Assembly (NCBI RefSeq): GCF_001692445.1
Contig: NZ_MAQA01000015.1
Span: 1-64,000, forward strand
DNA from: Oerskovia enterophila
Lineage (GTDB): Bacteria; Actinomycetota; Actinomycetes; Actinomycetales; Cellulomonadaceae
Direction of reading: 5' to 3'
Length of the DNA: 64,000 bases
The position numbers and the translations under genes are program-made. The notes beneath the pieces are model-generated. The model was given only the letters and a program-made list of their open reading frames with translations, made no database searches and was not told the DNA's origin. Shown in pieces: positions 56,702 to 64,000 of the stretch. Position 1 is the first letter of the stretch. Each line of letters starts with the position of its first letter.

Positions 56702-57499
56702 TCAGGCCCGCGAGACCGTGAGGTTCCCCGAGATCGAGCTGGCCGAGACGTAGGCGCCGCTCGTGCCGTCGGAGTGGTCGACTGCCGTGGTGCGCGACTG
56801 CGTGCTGGGCAGCGGGGCGCCGTCGAGCACGACCTTGCCCGTGACGGCACGCGCCTTGAGGTTGACCCCCGCACCCTGTCCGAGGCGGAGCGTCACGTCT
56901 CCCGAGACGGTCTTGGCCGTCACGAGCGGCGTGGTCTCGCGGGCCTCGACGACCACGTCTCCGGTGACCGTGCTGGCCGTGACCCGGCCGAGCCGTCCGC
57001 CGACCTCGACGCGGCCCGAGGCCGTGCCGACCCGGACGTCCCCCTCGTGCGCGGTCACGGCGACCCGTCCGGCCGCGGACTTCACCGCGAGCACGCCGAC
57101 GGTGTCGTCGACCGTCACGGCACCGTCCGCCGTGGTGACCGAGACGTCCGCGCGGGTGCCCGTCACGGAGACCGCGGCGCGTGCCGTGGCGACCTTCACG
57201 GGCAGGTGCGCCGGGAGCACGACGCGCAAGGTCGCGGTGTCCTTGTCCTTGAGACCTCGGACGCGGTCCACGACGCCCTCGACCCCGGCGAAGTCGTAGG
57301 CGATGCGGAGCTCGCCCGCGTGCGACGTGACGTGCAGCGGTCGCGGGCCCACCTCGGTGACGTCGACGCTCGCGCCGGACTCGCGCGTCGGGTCGCTCAC
57401 GACCTCGACAGCGCCGTTCGTGAGGCCCACGACGAGCGAGGCCACCTCGCCGACCTCGATCTGCTGCGGTGCTGCGATGACCCAGGACTCGGTGCCCAT
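56702..57499 (-). CDS. DUF4097 beta-repeat protein (distal copy)
   Basis: This 265-residue protein is made of the repeating short strands of DUF4097 (VSGDVTLRLG, VTGDVVVEARE, ISGNLTVSRA), predicted to form a right-handed beta-helix-like fold. It has no signal or membrane helix. Its start MGTESWVIAAPQQIEVG parallels MATESWTVTGPQTIDVG of the other copy, and an AAGGAG box lies 6 nt before this ATG, so 57499 is chosen. An ATG at 57652 overlapping the padR stop would add 51 Gln/His/Asn-rich residues. The function is unknown. Confidence 0.82.
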   Translation of the reverse strand: MGTESWVIAAPQQIEVGEVASLVVGLTNGAVEVVSDPTRESGASVDVTEVGPRPLHVTSHAGELRIAYDFAGVEGVVDRVRGLKDKDTATLRVVLPAHLPVKVATARAAVSVTGTRADVSVTTADGAVTVDDTVGVLAVKSAAGRVAVTAHEGDVRVGTASGRVEVGGRLGRVTASTVTGDVVVEARETTPLVTAKTVSGDVTLRLGQGAGVNLKARAVTGKVVLDGAPLPSTQSRTTAVDHSDGTSGAYVSASSISGNLTVSRA

Positions 57500-57550
57500 G
57501 TCGTTCTCCTTCTGCGTCTGCGTGTCGTGCCGGTCGTCGTGCTGCTGGAC

Positions 57551-57586
57551 GTTCTGGTGTTCGTTCTGGTGTTCGTTCTGGTGGTG
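57551..57586. repeat. 12-bp tandem repeat, three copies
   Basis: GTTCTGGTGTTC occurs twice in tandem and then once with two changes. On the minus strand it would encode QNEHQNEH if the longer DUF4097 start at 57652 is used. Confidence 0.8.
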
Positions 57587-57648
57587 CTGGTCCTCGGTTC
57601 CCTGGTCGCCCGGACGCGGGTCAGGGGGCGGCGGCGTGTCGTGGCCCG

Positions 57649-58251
57649 TCATCGGAGCGTCCCCCGGACGGCCCGGCGTGCCGAGTCGAGCACGGTGCGC
57701 AGCGTCTCGAGGGTCAGGTCCGTCACGGCGCTGCTCGCGTCGGCCTGCCGCAGGTCGGCGCGCACGTCGTCGCGGAACCGCTGGACGAGCGCCTCTGCCT
57801 CGACGCGTCGCGCGTAGGACTCGCCGCGGCGGGGGTCCGGGGACGCCGCGGGGCGCGGTCGCACCCGGGCTTCCTGGGCCGCGGCCGCGAGCTCGGCGCG
57901 CAGGCCCTGCATCGAGCCCTCGATGTCGGTGCGCAGCGCCTGCGCCCGTGTCCGGACGGTCTGCGCGATCCCGTCCTCGAGCGCCGCGACGTCGGCCTGG
58001 CGGGCCATGACCTCGGCCCGGCCCGCGGGCGTGAGCTCGTAGGTGGACTTGCGGGCCTCGTCGCTGCGACGCACGAGCCCCTCCTCCTCGAGCCGTGCGA
58101 GGCGCGGGTAGATGGTGCCCGCGCTCGGCCGGTAGGTGCCGCCGAAGCGGTCGGAGAGCTCGGTCATGAGCTCGTACCCGTGCTTGGGGCCCGACTCGAG
58201 CAGCGCGAGGAGGTAGAGACGCAGCTCGCCGTGGGCGAAGACGGAGGCCAT
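57649..58251 (-). CDS. PadR-family transcriptional regulator
   Basis: This 200-residue protein has a PadR winged helix over residues 1-80 (LRLYLLALLESGPKHGYELM, YRPSAGTIYPRLARLEEEGLV). A C-terminal helical dimerisation and sensing region follows. It overlaps the proximal DUF4097 gene by 4 nt. Two near-identical palindromes upstream of the operon are likely PadR operators, giving negative autoregulation and control of both DUF4097 genes. Confidence 0.92.
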   Translation of the reverse strand: MASVFAHGELRLYLLALLESGPKHGYELMTELSDRFGGTYRPSAGTIYPRLARLEEEGLVRRSDEARKSTYELTPAGRAEVMARQADVAALEDGIAQTVRTRAQALRTDIEGSMQGLRAELAAAAQEARVRPRPAASPDPRRGESYARRVEAEALVQRFRDDVRADLRQADASSAVTDLTLETLRTVLDSARRAVRGTLR

Positions 58252-59204
58252 CAGCGGTCCGCCGGTCCGTCCGCGGGCCCGCCTGCCGTCCACGGCGCCT
58301 GCACGCCTGCGGTGCCCCACGGCGCTCCGTAGCCCGGGTACGCGTCGGTCGGGGCGTCGTCGGGGACCCCGTGCCCGGTCGGCGCCCCCCATGTCACGGG
58401 CTGCTCGGGATCGCCGCGCAGGACCGTCACGTTGCCCGAGACCGAGTTGACCTGGAGCCGCTTGCCGGGGGCCGCGGCCGGACCACCCTGGCGGTAGGCG
58501 CCCCCGGGCGTGCCCCGGTGCTCGACGCCGTCGACCACGAGCCTGCCGCTCACGCAGCGCAGCGCGTAGTCGAGCGCGTCGGGCTCGGGGACGCGGACCA
58601 GGACGTCGGCCGAGACGGCGTTGACGTTCATGGAGTCGGGCGTGCTGCTCGAGTCGAGCGTGACGTTCCCGGACACGGTGTTGAGCTTGACGTCGCTGAG
58701 CGCGCCCGAGGCCGTGAGGTCACCCGAGACCGAGTCCATGACGAGCGTGCCGACGTGGTCGCGCACCGTGACCTCGCCCGAGACGGTGTCGACCCGCACC
58801 GCGCCCGTGGTCTGGGTCGTCATCACGGACCCGCCCACGGTCGCGACCGAGACCTTGGCGTGCGTCCCGGCGACCAGGCCGTCGCCGCGCACGGTCGCGA
58901 GCTTGACCGCGACGTGGGCCGGGACGCCCACGTAGACGTCTGCACGGTCCTTGCCGCGGTAGTTGCGGAACGAGTCGAGGAAGCCCTGCCAGCCACCCGT
59001 GGGCGAGTACCCGACCCGGAGGCGGTCGCCCTCGAGACGCACCTCGAGCGGCCGGCCCTCGATCGAGTGGATCTCGACGCGGACGCCGGGCTCGTCGTGC
59101 ACCACGACGTCGATGCGCCCGTTGAGCAGGTTCGCGTCGAGGCGGCTCACGGGCCCGACGTCGATGGTCTGGGGACCCGTCACGGTCCAGCTCTCGGTCG
59201 CCAT
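58251..59204 (-). CDS. DUF4097 beta-repeat protein (proximal copy)
   Basis: This 317-residue paralogue of the distal copy shares the N-terminal MATESWTVTGPQTIDVG and strand repeats (VSGEVTVRDHVGTLVMDSVSG, VSGNVTLDSSS, VSGNVTVLRG). It has an added Pro/Gly/Ala tail of about 55 residues. It has no signal peptide. It is first in the DUF4097-PadR-DUF4097 operon and starts at an ATG with an AGGAG box. PadR-DUF4097 pairs are often linked to envelope stress, but the function here is open. Confidence 0.85.
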   Translation of the reverse strand: MATESWTVTGPQTIDVGPVSRLDANLLNGRIDVVVHDEPGVRVEIHSIEGRPLEVRLEGDRLRVGYSPTGGWQGFLDSFRNYRGKDRADVYVGVPAHVAVKLATVRGDGLVAGTHAKVSVATVGGSVMTTQTTGAVRVDTVSGEVTVRDHVGTLVMDSVSGDLTASGALSDVKLNTVSGNVTLDSSSTPDSMNVNAVSADVLVRVPEPDALDYALRCVSGRLVVDGVEHRGTPGGAYRQGGPAAAPGKRLQVNSVSGNVTVLRGDPEQPVTWGAPTGHGVPDDAPTDAYPGYGAPWGTAGVQAPWTAGGPADGPADR

Positions 59205-59247
59205 GTCTCTCCTCGCGCTCCTGCGGTGTCCCGCTCGGTGGTCGATG

Positions 59248-59263
59248 ACGCGATGTATCGCGT
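59248..59263. promoter_or_regulatory. PadR-type operator O1
   Basis: ACGCGATGTATCGCGT has perfect 7-bp arms around GT. It lies 44-59 nt before the proximal DUF4097 gene. Confidence 0.72.
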
Positions 59264-59271
59264 CTTTCTCC

Positions 59272-59287
59272 ACACGATATATCGCGT
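59272..59287. promoter_or_regulatory. PadR-type operator O2
   Basis: ACACGATATATCGCGT matches O1 at 14 of 16 positions, with centres 24 bp apart. Together they flank an AT-rich stretch in the otherwise GC-rich divergent region with the bL37 gene. Confidence 0.72.
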
Positions 59288-59353
59288 CTTGGACCAGGAC
59301 AAGCCCTGGATGTGGGAACATTGAGCAGACAGAATCCGGCGTGAGGAGCAACC

Positions 59354-59428
59354 ATGAGCAAGCGCGGACGCAAGCGTCGCAGCCGTAAGGGCAGCGCAGC
59401 GAACCACGGCAAGCGCCCCAACGCCTGA
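59354..59428 (+). CDS. 50S ribosomal protein bL37
   Basis: This 24-residue, very basic protein reads MSKRGRKRRSRKGSAANHGK then RPNA. It matches the small ribosomal protein bL37 seen in mycobacterial ribosome structures (pattern KRGRKKR...SKANHGKRPN), which sits in the large subunit near 23S rRNA. The ATG has GAGGAG 7 nt upstream. A near-ideal terminator follows. The gene is short enough to be missed by standard gene callers. Confidence 0.88.
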   Translation: MSKRGRKRRSRKGSAANHGKRPNA

Positions 59429-59472
59429 TCACGAGCCCGCCAGGGCCGCGATCACGCGCCTGAGGGCGAGTG

Positions 59473-59520
59473 CGACGAAAGGGCCTGTCCTCACTCCGGT
59501 GAGGACAGGCCCTTTCGTCG
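59473..59520. terminator. bidirectional terminator between bL37 and rsrA
   Basis: A perfect 22-bp stem (CGACGAAAGGGCCTGTCCTC...) with a TCCG loop and a TTC tail lies between the convergent bL37 and rsrA genes. Confidence 0.9.
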
Positions 59521-59622
59521 TTCTCGGTTCTCGCCGCCGCGCAGCGAGCCGTCGGTAGCGCTCGGGACGGCAGCATCGTGCACTCGCCGCCCGACGGCGT
59601 CACGCCCGCAGGCGCGCCGGCG

Positions 59623-59946
59623 TCAGTAGGTCTCGATCACCGTGGTGGTCCGCAGGACCGTGAACTGCGCCTGGATGCGCAGCCGTAGCTCCGCGGGCGC
59701 CTGCTCGTGGCACGAGCGGCGCACGAGCTGCTTGACCAGCTCCTCCGCGCTCAGCTCGGCCAGGCACGGCGAGCAGTGCGCGACGTGAGCGCGCATGCGG
59801 ACCTCGTCGTCGGAGGTCATCTCCGAGTCGAGGTACTCGTACAGGTGCTTGAGCGCGTGCTCGCACTCCGTCTCGCCCTCGGTCGAGTGAGGGATCGGCA
59901 CGATGACGGGTTCCTCCGCCTCCGTGCTCATGTTCTGCTTGCTCAC
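59623..59946 (-). CDS. rsrA: mycothiol-system zinc anti-sigma factor RsrA
   Basis: This 107-residue anti-sigma factor holds SigR inactive until thiol oxidation releases zinc. It has the ZAS motif HVAHCSPC (H-x3-C-x2-C) near residues 54-61, with an extra Cys in [14 protein letters not shown] as in RsrA, and a further Cys in [12 protein letters not shown]. The ATG overlaps the sigR stop by 4 nt, so the sigma factor and its inhibitor are made in step. Confidence 0.93.
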   Translation of the reverse strand: MSKQNMSTEAEEPVIVPIPHSTEGETECEHALKHLYEYLDSEMTSDDEVRMRAHVAHCSPCLAELSAEELVKQLVRRSCHEQAPAELRLRIQAQFTVLRTTTVIETY

Positions 59947-60611
59947 GACTCACCTCCGGGGGTCTTGGCCCCCACCAGTCCTCGGTCCTTTGCGTAGTCG
60001 CTCAGCAGATCACGCAGCTGGTGCCGACCACGGTGGAGCCGCGACATCACGGTCCCGATCGGCGTGCCCATGATCTCGGCGATCTCCTTGTACGGGAATC
60101 CCTCGACGTCCGCGTAGTACACGGCCATGCGACGGTCCTCCGGCAGCTCCTGGAGCGCCTTCTTCACGTCGGAGTCCGGGAGCCTGTCGAGCGCCTCGGC
60201 CTCGGCCGAGCGCAACCCCTGCGACGTGTGGGACGCCGCACGGTGGATCTGCCAGTCCTCGACGTCCTCTGCCGCGGACTGCAGCGGCTCGCGCTGCTTC
60301 TTGCGGTAGTTGTTGATGAACGTGTTCGTGAGGATCCGGTAGAGCCAGGCCTTGAGGTTCGTGTCGGGACGGTACTGGTGGAACGCCGCGAACGCCTTGG
60401 TGAAGGTCTCCTGGACCAGGTCCTCCGCGTCGGTCGGGTTGCGCGTCAGGCGCAGCGCGGCCGAGTAGAGCTGGTCGAGGTACACCAGGGCGTCCTGCTC
60501 GAAGCGCGCCGAACGCGCCGCGTCACTCTCCGTGGCCGGAGCCCGGTTGGTGTCCTCGGCGTCGTCGGCTCCCGCGAGGTCGCCTGCGCTGCTGCTGATC
60601 TGATCCGTCAT
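59943..60611 (-). CDS. sigR: ECF sigma factor SigR (SigH), thiol-oxidative stress
   Basis: This 222-residue group 12-type ECF sigma factor has region 2 ([40 protein letters not shown]) and region 4 ([40 protein letters not shown]). The ATG at 60611 has no Shine-Dalgarno but is 8 nt after TAGGCT, so a leaderless housekeeping transcript is likely. The frame stays open upstream. A SigR-type promoter at 60759-60784 could yield a longer form starting at GTG 60749 (46 extra residues), like the sigma-R' isoform known in Streptomyces. Confidence 0.94.
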   Translation of the reverse strand: MTDQISSSAGDLAGADDAEDTNRAPATESDAARSARFEQDALVYLDQLYSAALRLTRNPTDAEDLVQETFTKAFAAFHQYRPDTNLKAWLYRILTNTFINNYRKKQREPLQSAAEDVEDWQIHRAASHTSQGLRSAEAEALDRLPDSDVKKALQELPEDRRMAVYYADVEGFPYKEIAEIMGTPIGTVMSRLHRGRHQLRDLLSDYAKDRGLVGAKTPGGES

Positions 60612-60619
60612 CGACAACG

Positions 60620-60625
60620 AGCCTA
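60620..60625 (-). promoter_or_regulatory. sigR promoter p1, -10 box
   Basis: TAGGCT on the minus strand ends 8 nt before the ATG at 60611. It would give a leaderless transcript for the short SigR form. Confidence 0.5.
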
Positions 60626-60758
60626 GTCCCCCAGATGGTCGGGCGTCCGCCGAGAGCGCTGAAGGGGCGATCGCGCCGAACGGCACGACCTCCAGGCTCG
60701 GTGCAGCGGTGGCGCTCTTGTCGGCTTCCGCTTCCAGTACACATGTCACGCTCAGCAC

Positions 60759-60784
60759 AACCGTCGGGCCTCTGCCGACATTCC
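60759..60784 (-). promoter_or_regulatory. sigR promoter p2, SigR-dependent
   Basis: On the minus strand GGAAT (60780-60784) is followed by 18 nt and GTT (60759-60761), the exact SigR/SigH consensus. The expected start point is about 60752, just before an in-frame GTG at 60749. Confidence 0.82.
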
Positions 60785-60948
60785 CGCAGCCCCGCGGCGG
60801 GCCGCCCGTCACACACCTCCGCCAGACCTCTCCGCCCGGGCTCCTCCGGTCGGACGGCCCCGCTGCCCCGCACTCCCCGCCGGGCACAGGCAAGGCTGCG
60901 CTCGGTGAGGACAGGCAACCATCGGGTGTGCTCCGTGACGATCCTCGC

Positions 60949-60954
60949 TAGCGT
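60949..60954 (+). promoter_or_regulatory. -10 box of the ferritin gene
   Basis: TAGCGT ends 7 nt before the ATG at 60962, the spacing of a leaderless transcript. A GAGG in between could also act as a weak ribosome-binding site. Confidence 0.45.
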
Positions 60955-60961
60955 GAGGCGC

Positions 60962-61507
60962 ATGACGACCACGACTTCCGACTCCAGGTTCCGCACGCTC
61001 CTGCGCGAGCAGGTCGGCCACGAGCTCGACGCCCACCAGCAGTACATCGCCATCGCCGTGTGGTTCGACTCCCACGACCTGCCCCAGCTCGCGGCGCACT
61101 TCTACCGCCAGTCGGTCGAGGAGCGCAACCACGCCATGATGATCGTCCAGTACCACCTGGACCGTGACCTCGACATCACGATCCCCGGCACGGGCGCGGT
61201 CCGCAACGACTTCGACTCGGTCATCGAACCGCTCCAGCTCGCGCTCGACCAGGAGAAGCAGGTCACCGACCAGATCGAGGCCATCTTCCGCGCGGCCCGC
61301 GAGGAGGGTGACGCGCTCGGCGAGCAGTTCCTCCTGTGGTTCCTCAAGGAGCAGGTCGAGGAGGTGGCCTCGGCCACCACTCTCCTGACGGTCGCCCGAC
61401 GCGCGGGCGAGAACCTGTTCGACCTCGAGAACTACGTCGCGCGCGAGACCATCGGGGATGCCGGCGAGTCCGCCGACGCCCCCGAGGCAGCGGGCGGCGC
61501 GATCTGA
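60962..61507 (+). CDS. ferritin (BfrB-like)
   Basis: This 181-residue, non-haem ferritin forms an iron-storage shell. Ferroxidase ligands are visible in EQVGHELDAHQQYIAIAVWF, HFYRQSVEERNHAMMIVQYH (E-x-x-H) and QFLLWFLKEQVEEV. There is no haem-binding Met of the bacterioferritin type. It is divergent from sigR, which suits a role in limiting iron-driven oxidative stress, though no direct regulatory link is seen. Confidence 0.92.
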   Translation: MTTTTSDSRFRTLLREQVGHELDAHQQYIAIAVWFDSHDLPQLAAHFYRQSVEERNHAMMIVQYHLDRDLDITIPGTGAVRNDFDSVIEPLQLALDQEKQVTDQIEAIFRAAREEGDALGEQFLLWFLKEQVEEVASATTLLTVARRAGENLFDLENYVARETIGDAGESADAPEAAGGAI

Positions 61508-61517
61508 CCTGACGCAC

Positions 61518-61554
61518 CGAGGGCGGAGCCGGGCTCGTCCCGGCTCCGCCCTCG
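61518..61554 (+). terminator. terminator of the ferritin gene
   Basis: CGAGGGCGGAGCCGGG pairs perfectly with its complement across a CTCGT loop, 10 nt after the stop codon. Confidence 0.8.
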
Positions 61555-61778
61555 CCGTGCGCGGCCCTGGAGCGTCGCGCCCGACGACGGCGCTCGCCCC
61601 AGTCGCTGACCGGCACCTGGTCCTCGACCGCCCCGCCCCCCGGCGCGCGTCGCCGTGAGGTGGCACGTCGGGTGGCATGCTGAGCAGCGATGGGACAGGC
61701 TGGACGCACCGAGGGCGTCCCTGGCGACCCGGACCCGGTCGCTGCCCGCGGCCACCGCTCGACGAAGGAGATCCACCG

Positions 61779-62405
61779 ATGCTGCTGCGTCACGTCGCGA
61801 GGCCCATGCTGGCCTCCTGGTTCATCTACGACGGTGTGCAGGCCGCCCTCAAGCCCGCCGAGCACGTGCGCGCCGCCCGCCGCGGCGTGAGCCTGGTCGG
61901 GCAGCAGCTCGGTGTCGAGGACCCGCTCAGCGAGAAGCAGGTCGCGGCCCTGGTCCGGGTGCACGGCGCCACGACCGCTGTCGCCGGGCTCTTCCTCGCG
62001 TTCGGCAAGGCCCCCCGCACGGCCGCGCTCACGCTCGCAGCGCTCAGCGTGCCGCTCGCGGTCGTCAACCAGCCCTTCACCCCGAGCGACGTGCCTCGCG
62101 ACGTGCGCACCCGGAAGTTCGTCGCGAACGTCGGTGCGATCGGCGCAGCGCTCATCGCCGGCGCCGACTACGAGGGCCGGCCCGGCGTCCGCTGGCGCGT
62201 GGACCGCGCGCGCAAGGACCTCGCGCTGGCCAAGAACGCCAAGCACCAGGTCGACACCGCCAAGCACACGATCAGCTCCACGGCCGAGAAGGCCGCGCAC
62301 ACCGTGACGGACAGCGCCGCGCAAGCCTCGCGGAAGGCCCGCCGCGCCGCGAGCTCGGCGACCCGGTCGGCCGTCGACACCGTCAAGGGCGCCGTCTCCT
62401 CCTGA
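61779..62405 (+). CDS. DoxX-family membrane protein with a helical C-terminal tail
   Basis: This 208-residue protein has a DoxX-like four-helix membrane region (residues 1-125, beginning MLLRHVARPMLASWFIYDGV). A charged Ala/Lys/Ser/Thr tail of about 70 residues (KNAKHQVDTAKHTISSTAEK...) is predicted to be an amphipathic helix of late-embryogenesis-abundant type. The tail is unusual for DoxX. The ATG has an AAGGAG box 8 nt away. The function is unknown. DoxX proteins are linked to redox stress in mycobacteria. Confidence 0.82.
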   Translation: MLLRHVARPMLASWFIYDGVQAALKPAEHVRAARRGVSLVGQQLGVEDPLSEKQVAALVRVHGATTAVAGLFLAFGKAPRTAALTLAALSVPLAVVNQPFTPSDVPRDVRTRKFVANVGAIGAALIAGADYEGRPGVRWRVDRARKDLALAKNAKHQVDTAKHTISSTAEKAAHTVTDSAAQASRKARRAASSATRSAVDTVKGAVSS

Positions 62406-62595
62406 CGACGCCTGTGCGGTCGCTCGCAGCCGGACCCCTGGGCGACCCGCACGGGACCTGGACCGCTGCACCACGGCGAGCGGCGCCGTCGGGCCGGTGA
62501 GAGCGCGCAGCAGGTGACGGTGCGCTGGCGGTGCGCCGCGCCGTCGGGACCCCGCCGCGCACGGGACGGAAGCCCGCTCCCCGCACCCCGTGCAA

Positions 62596-62601
62596 TAACC
62601 T
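62596..62601 (+). promoter_or_regulatory. -10 box for a leaderless aroA transcript
   Basis: TAACCT ends 7 nt before the GTG at 62609. There is no Shine-Dalgarno. The overlapping ATG at 62607 is out of frame. Confidence 0.55.
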
Positions 62602-62608
62602 GGGGCAT

Positions 62609-63952
62609 GTGACCAGCGACCTTCCTGCCGCCCGCTCCGACGAGACCGCCCTCGACCCGGCCGCCTGGCCCGCGCCCAGCCGGACCGGCGCGACCGCCGG
62701 CTCCCCGCTCGACGCGACCGTCGCGGTCCCCGGCTCCAAGTCGCTCACCAACCGCCTCCTGGTCCTCGCGGCCCTCGCCGACGGGCCGGGCGTGCTGCGC
62801 GGCGCGCTGCGCAGCCGCGACACCGACCTCATGGCCGGCGCGCTGCGCGACCTGGGTGTGGGCATCACCGAGGGCGACGTCCCCAGCGAGCTGCACGTCA
62901 CGCCCGGTTCACTGCGCGGCCCGGCCCAGATCGACTGCGGGCTCGCGGGCACGGTCATGCGCTTCGTGCCCGCGGTCGCGGCCCTGGCCGACGGCACCGT
63001 GCGGTTCGACGGCGACGAGGGCGCCCGTGTGCGGCCCATGGGCCCCGTGCTCGACGCGCTGCGCGACCTGGGCGTGCCCGTCGAGGGCCAGGGCACCCTG
63101 CCCTTCACCATCACGGGCCACGGCGCGGTGCGCGGCGGCACGGTCGACGTCGACGCGTCGGGGTCGAGCCAGTTCGTCTCGGGTCTGCTTCTCGCCGCAG
63201 CCCGGTTCGACCAGGGCCTCACGCTGCGCCACGTCGGCCCCACGCTCCCGAGCGTGCCCCACATCGACATGACCGTGGAGGTCCTGCGCGAGGTCGGCGT
63301 GCAGGTCGACGACTCGCGCCCCCTGACCTGGACCGTGTCGCCCGGGCCCATCGCCGCGCGCGACGTCTACGTCGAGCCCGACCTCTCGAACGCGGGACCG
63401 TTCCTCGCCGCGGCGCTCGTGGTCGGCGGCACGGTGCGGGTGCCGGGCTGGCCCTCGGTCACGACCCAGCCGGGCGCCATGATGGCCGAGCTCCTCACCG
63501 CGATGGGCGGCCAGGCAGAGCTGGTCGACGGCGTCATGGCCGTGACCGGGACCGGCGAGATCCGCGGGATCGACATCGACCTGCACGAGGCCGGCGAGCT
63601 CGCCCCGACCATCGCGGCGCTCGCCGCGCTGGCCGGCTCCCCCAGCCGGCTGCGCGGCATCGCGCACCTGCGCGGGCACGAGACCGACCGCCTGGCCGCG
63701 CTGGCGACCGAGATCACGCGCCTCGGCGGGCAGGCCGAGCAGACGCACGACGGCCTCGTCATCACCCCGCGCCCCCTGCACGGCGCTACGTTCCGGACGT
63801 ACCACGACCACCGCATGGCGACCTCGGGGGCACTGATCGGGCTGCGCGTACCGGGCGTGCTCGTGGAGGACGTCGAGACGACCGCCAAGACCCTGCCCGG
63901 CTTCACGGACATGTGGGGCCGCATGCTGACGGCCGAGGGATCGGCGAGCTGA
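62609..63952 (+). CDS. aroA: 3-phosphoshikimate 1-carboxyvinyltransferase (EPSP synthase)
   Basis: This shikimate-pathway enzyme joins phosphoenolpyruvate to shikimate-3-phosphate. The 447-residue protein has the PEP and S3P motifs [17 protein letters not shown] near residue 35, [20 protein letters not shown] near 115, the catalytic [19 protein letters not shown] near 255 and a terminal [20 protein letters not shown]. There is an N-terminal extension of about 30 residues. The stop overlaps the ATG of the next gene (TGATG), which is typical of the aroA-rsgA pair near sigR-rsrA in actinobacteria. Confidence 0.95.
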   Translation: MTSDLPAARSDETALDPAAWPAPSRTGATAGSPLDATVAVPGSKSLTNRLLVLAALADGPGVLRGALRSRDTDLMAGALRDLGVGITEGDVPSELHVTPGSLRGPAQIDCGLAGTVMRFVPAVAALADGTVRFDGDEGARVRPMGPVLDALRDLGVPVEGQGTLPFTITGHGAVRGGTVDVDASGSSQFVSGLLLAAARFDQGLTLRHVGPTLPSVPHIDMTVEVLREVGVQVDDSRPLTWTVSPGPIAARDVYVEPDLSNAGPFLAAALVVGGTVRVPGWPSVTTQPGAMMAELLTAMGGQAELVDGVMAVTGTGEIRGIDIDLHEAGELAPTIAALAALAGSPSRLRGIAHLRGHETDRLAALATEITRLGGQAEQTHDGLVITPRPLHGATFRTYHDHRMATSGALIGLRVPGVLVEDVETTAKTLPGFTDMWGRMLTAEGSAS

Positions 63953-64000
63953 TGGCGCGGCGCGTCCGCGACGAGTCCGACTTCCATGACCGGGCGAGCA
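63952..64000 (+). CDS. start of next gene, probably rsgA (cut by the window end)
   Basis: Only 16 codons are visible ([16 protein letters not shown]). The position overlapping the aroA stop and the basic RR-x-DESD start fit the ribosome-assembly GTPase RsgA, which follows aroA in many actinobacteria. The call rests mainly on gene order. Confidence 0.5.
   Translation, partial: MARRVRDESDFHDRAS

Larger units (their letters stand above)
60612..60961. other. sigR-ferritin divergent intergenic region
   Basis: This 350-nt stretch has no separate gene. It carries the two sigR promoters (60620-60625 and 60759-60784), the possible in-frame 5' extension of sigR, and the -10 box of the ferritin gene. 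I saw no iron-box (IdeR/DmdR-like) palindrome near the ferritin gene. Confidence 0.6.

Overview
The window is chromosomal DNA of a very GC-rich actinobacterium. Cellulomonadaceae or a close Micrococcales relative (Cellulomonas, Oerskovia or Cellulosimicrobium type) is the best guess. The reasons are NucS-type mismatch repair, the mycothiol-associated sigR-rsrA pair, a fused 2-oxoglutarate decarboxylase/dehydrogenase (Kgd), the actinobacterial ribosomal protein bL37, many GTG starts, and a sugar ABC operon paired with a glycosidase. Naming a genus is inference. Most of the window is ordinary core genome in tightly overlapping operons, mostly on the minus strand up to about 36.8 kb.

Layout. 0-9.7 kb: a carbohydrate-use locus with a LacI regulator, a three-gene ABC importer, a divergent family 3 glycosidase and nagA; two LacI-type dyads lie in the divergent intergenic region. 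9.7-13.3 kb: a TetR/YndJ/DUF1990 operon with a perfect 20-bp palindrome upstream, then nucS and a DUF2550 gene. 13.3-21.2 kb: the complete F1Fo ATP synthase operon (atpI-B-E-F-H-A-G-D-C), where atpB has no ordinary start codon. 21.2-28.4 kb: wecA, tsaC, prmC, prfA, rpmE and a rho gene with a long low-complexity insert. 28.4-36.8 kb: thrB, thrC, hom, lysA, argS and an MFS exporter.

37.0-39.3 kb is the most unusual part. An intact tRNA-Arg(CCG) is followed by one gene encoding a DUF262/DUF1524 (GmrSD/SspE-like) protein. That gene is enclosed by 122-bp perfect direct repeats made of the 3' half of the tRNA plus its terminator. No integrase or other cargo is present, so it looks like a one-gene defence island at a tRNA attachment site. 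Its base composition is visibly lower in GC than its surroundings.

39.3-49.6 kb: a carboxyethylornithine-synthase-like dehydrogenase, a CYTH protein, an HTH regulator behind a 24-codon upstream ORF and two dyads, a Na+/H+ antiporter, an M15 peptidase, two CNNM transporters and a two-component system. 49.8-57.5 kb: kgd, an aldo/keto reductase, an aldose epimerase and an SGNH hydrolase. 56.7-64 kb: a DUF4097-PadR-DUF4097 operon behind tandem operators, bL37, sigR-rsrA, a ferritin, a DoxX-like protein, aroA and the first codons of the next gene.

Regulation visible in the sequence includes a SigR-type promoter (GGAAT-N18-GTT) upstream of sigR that could also make a longer sigma isoform. Several genes have a TAnnnT box 6-8 nt before the start codon, indicating leaderless transcripts. 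Near-perfect hairpin terminators sit between convergent genes.
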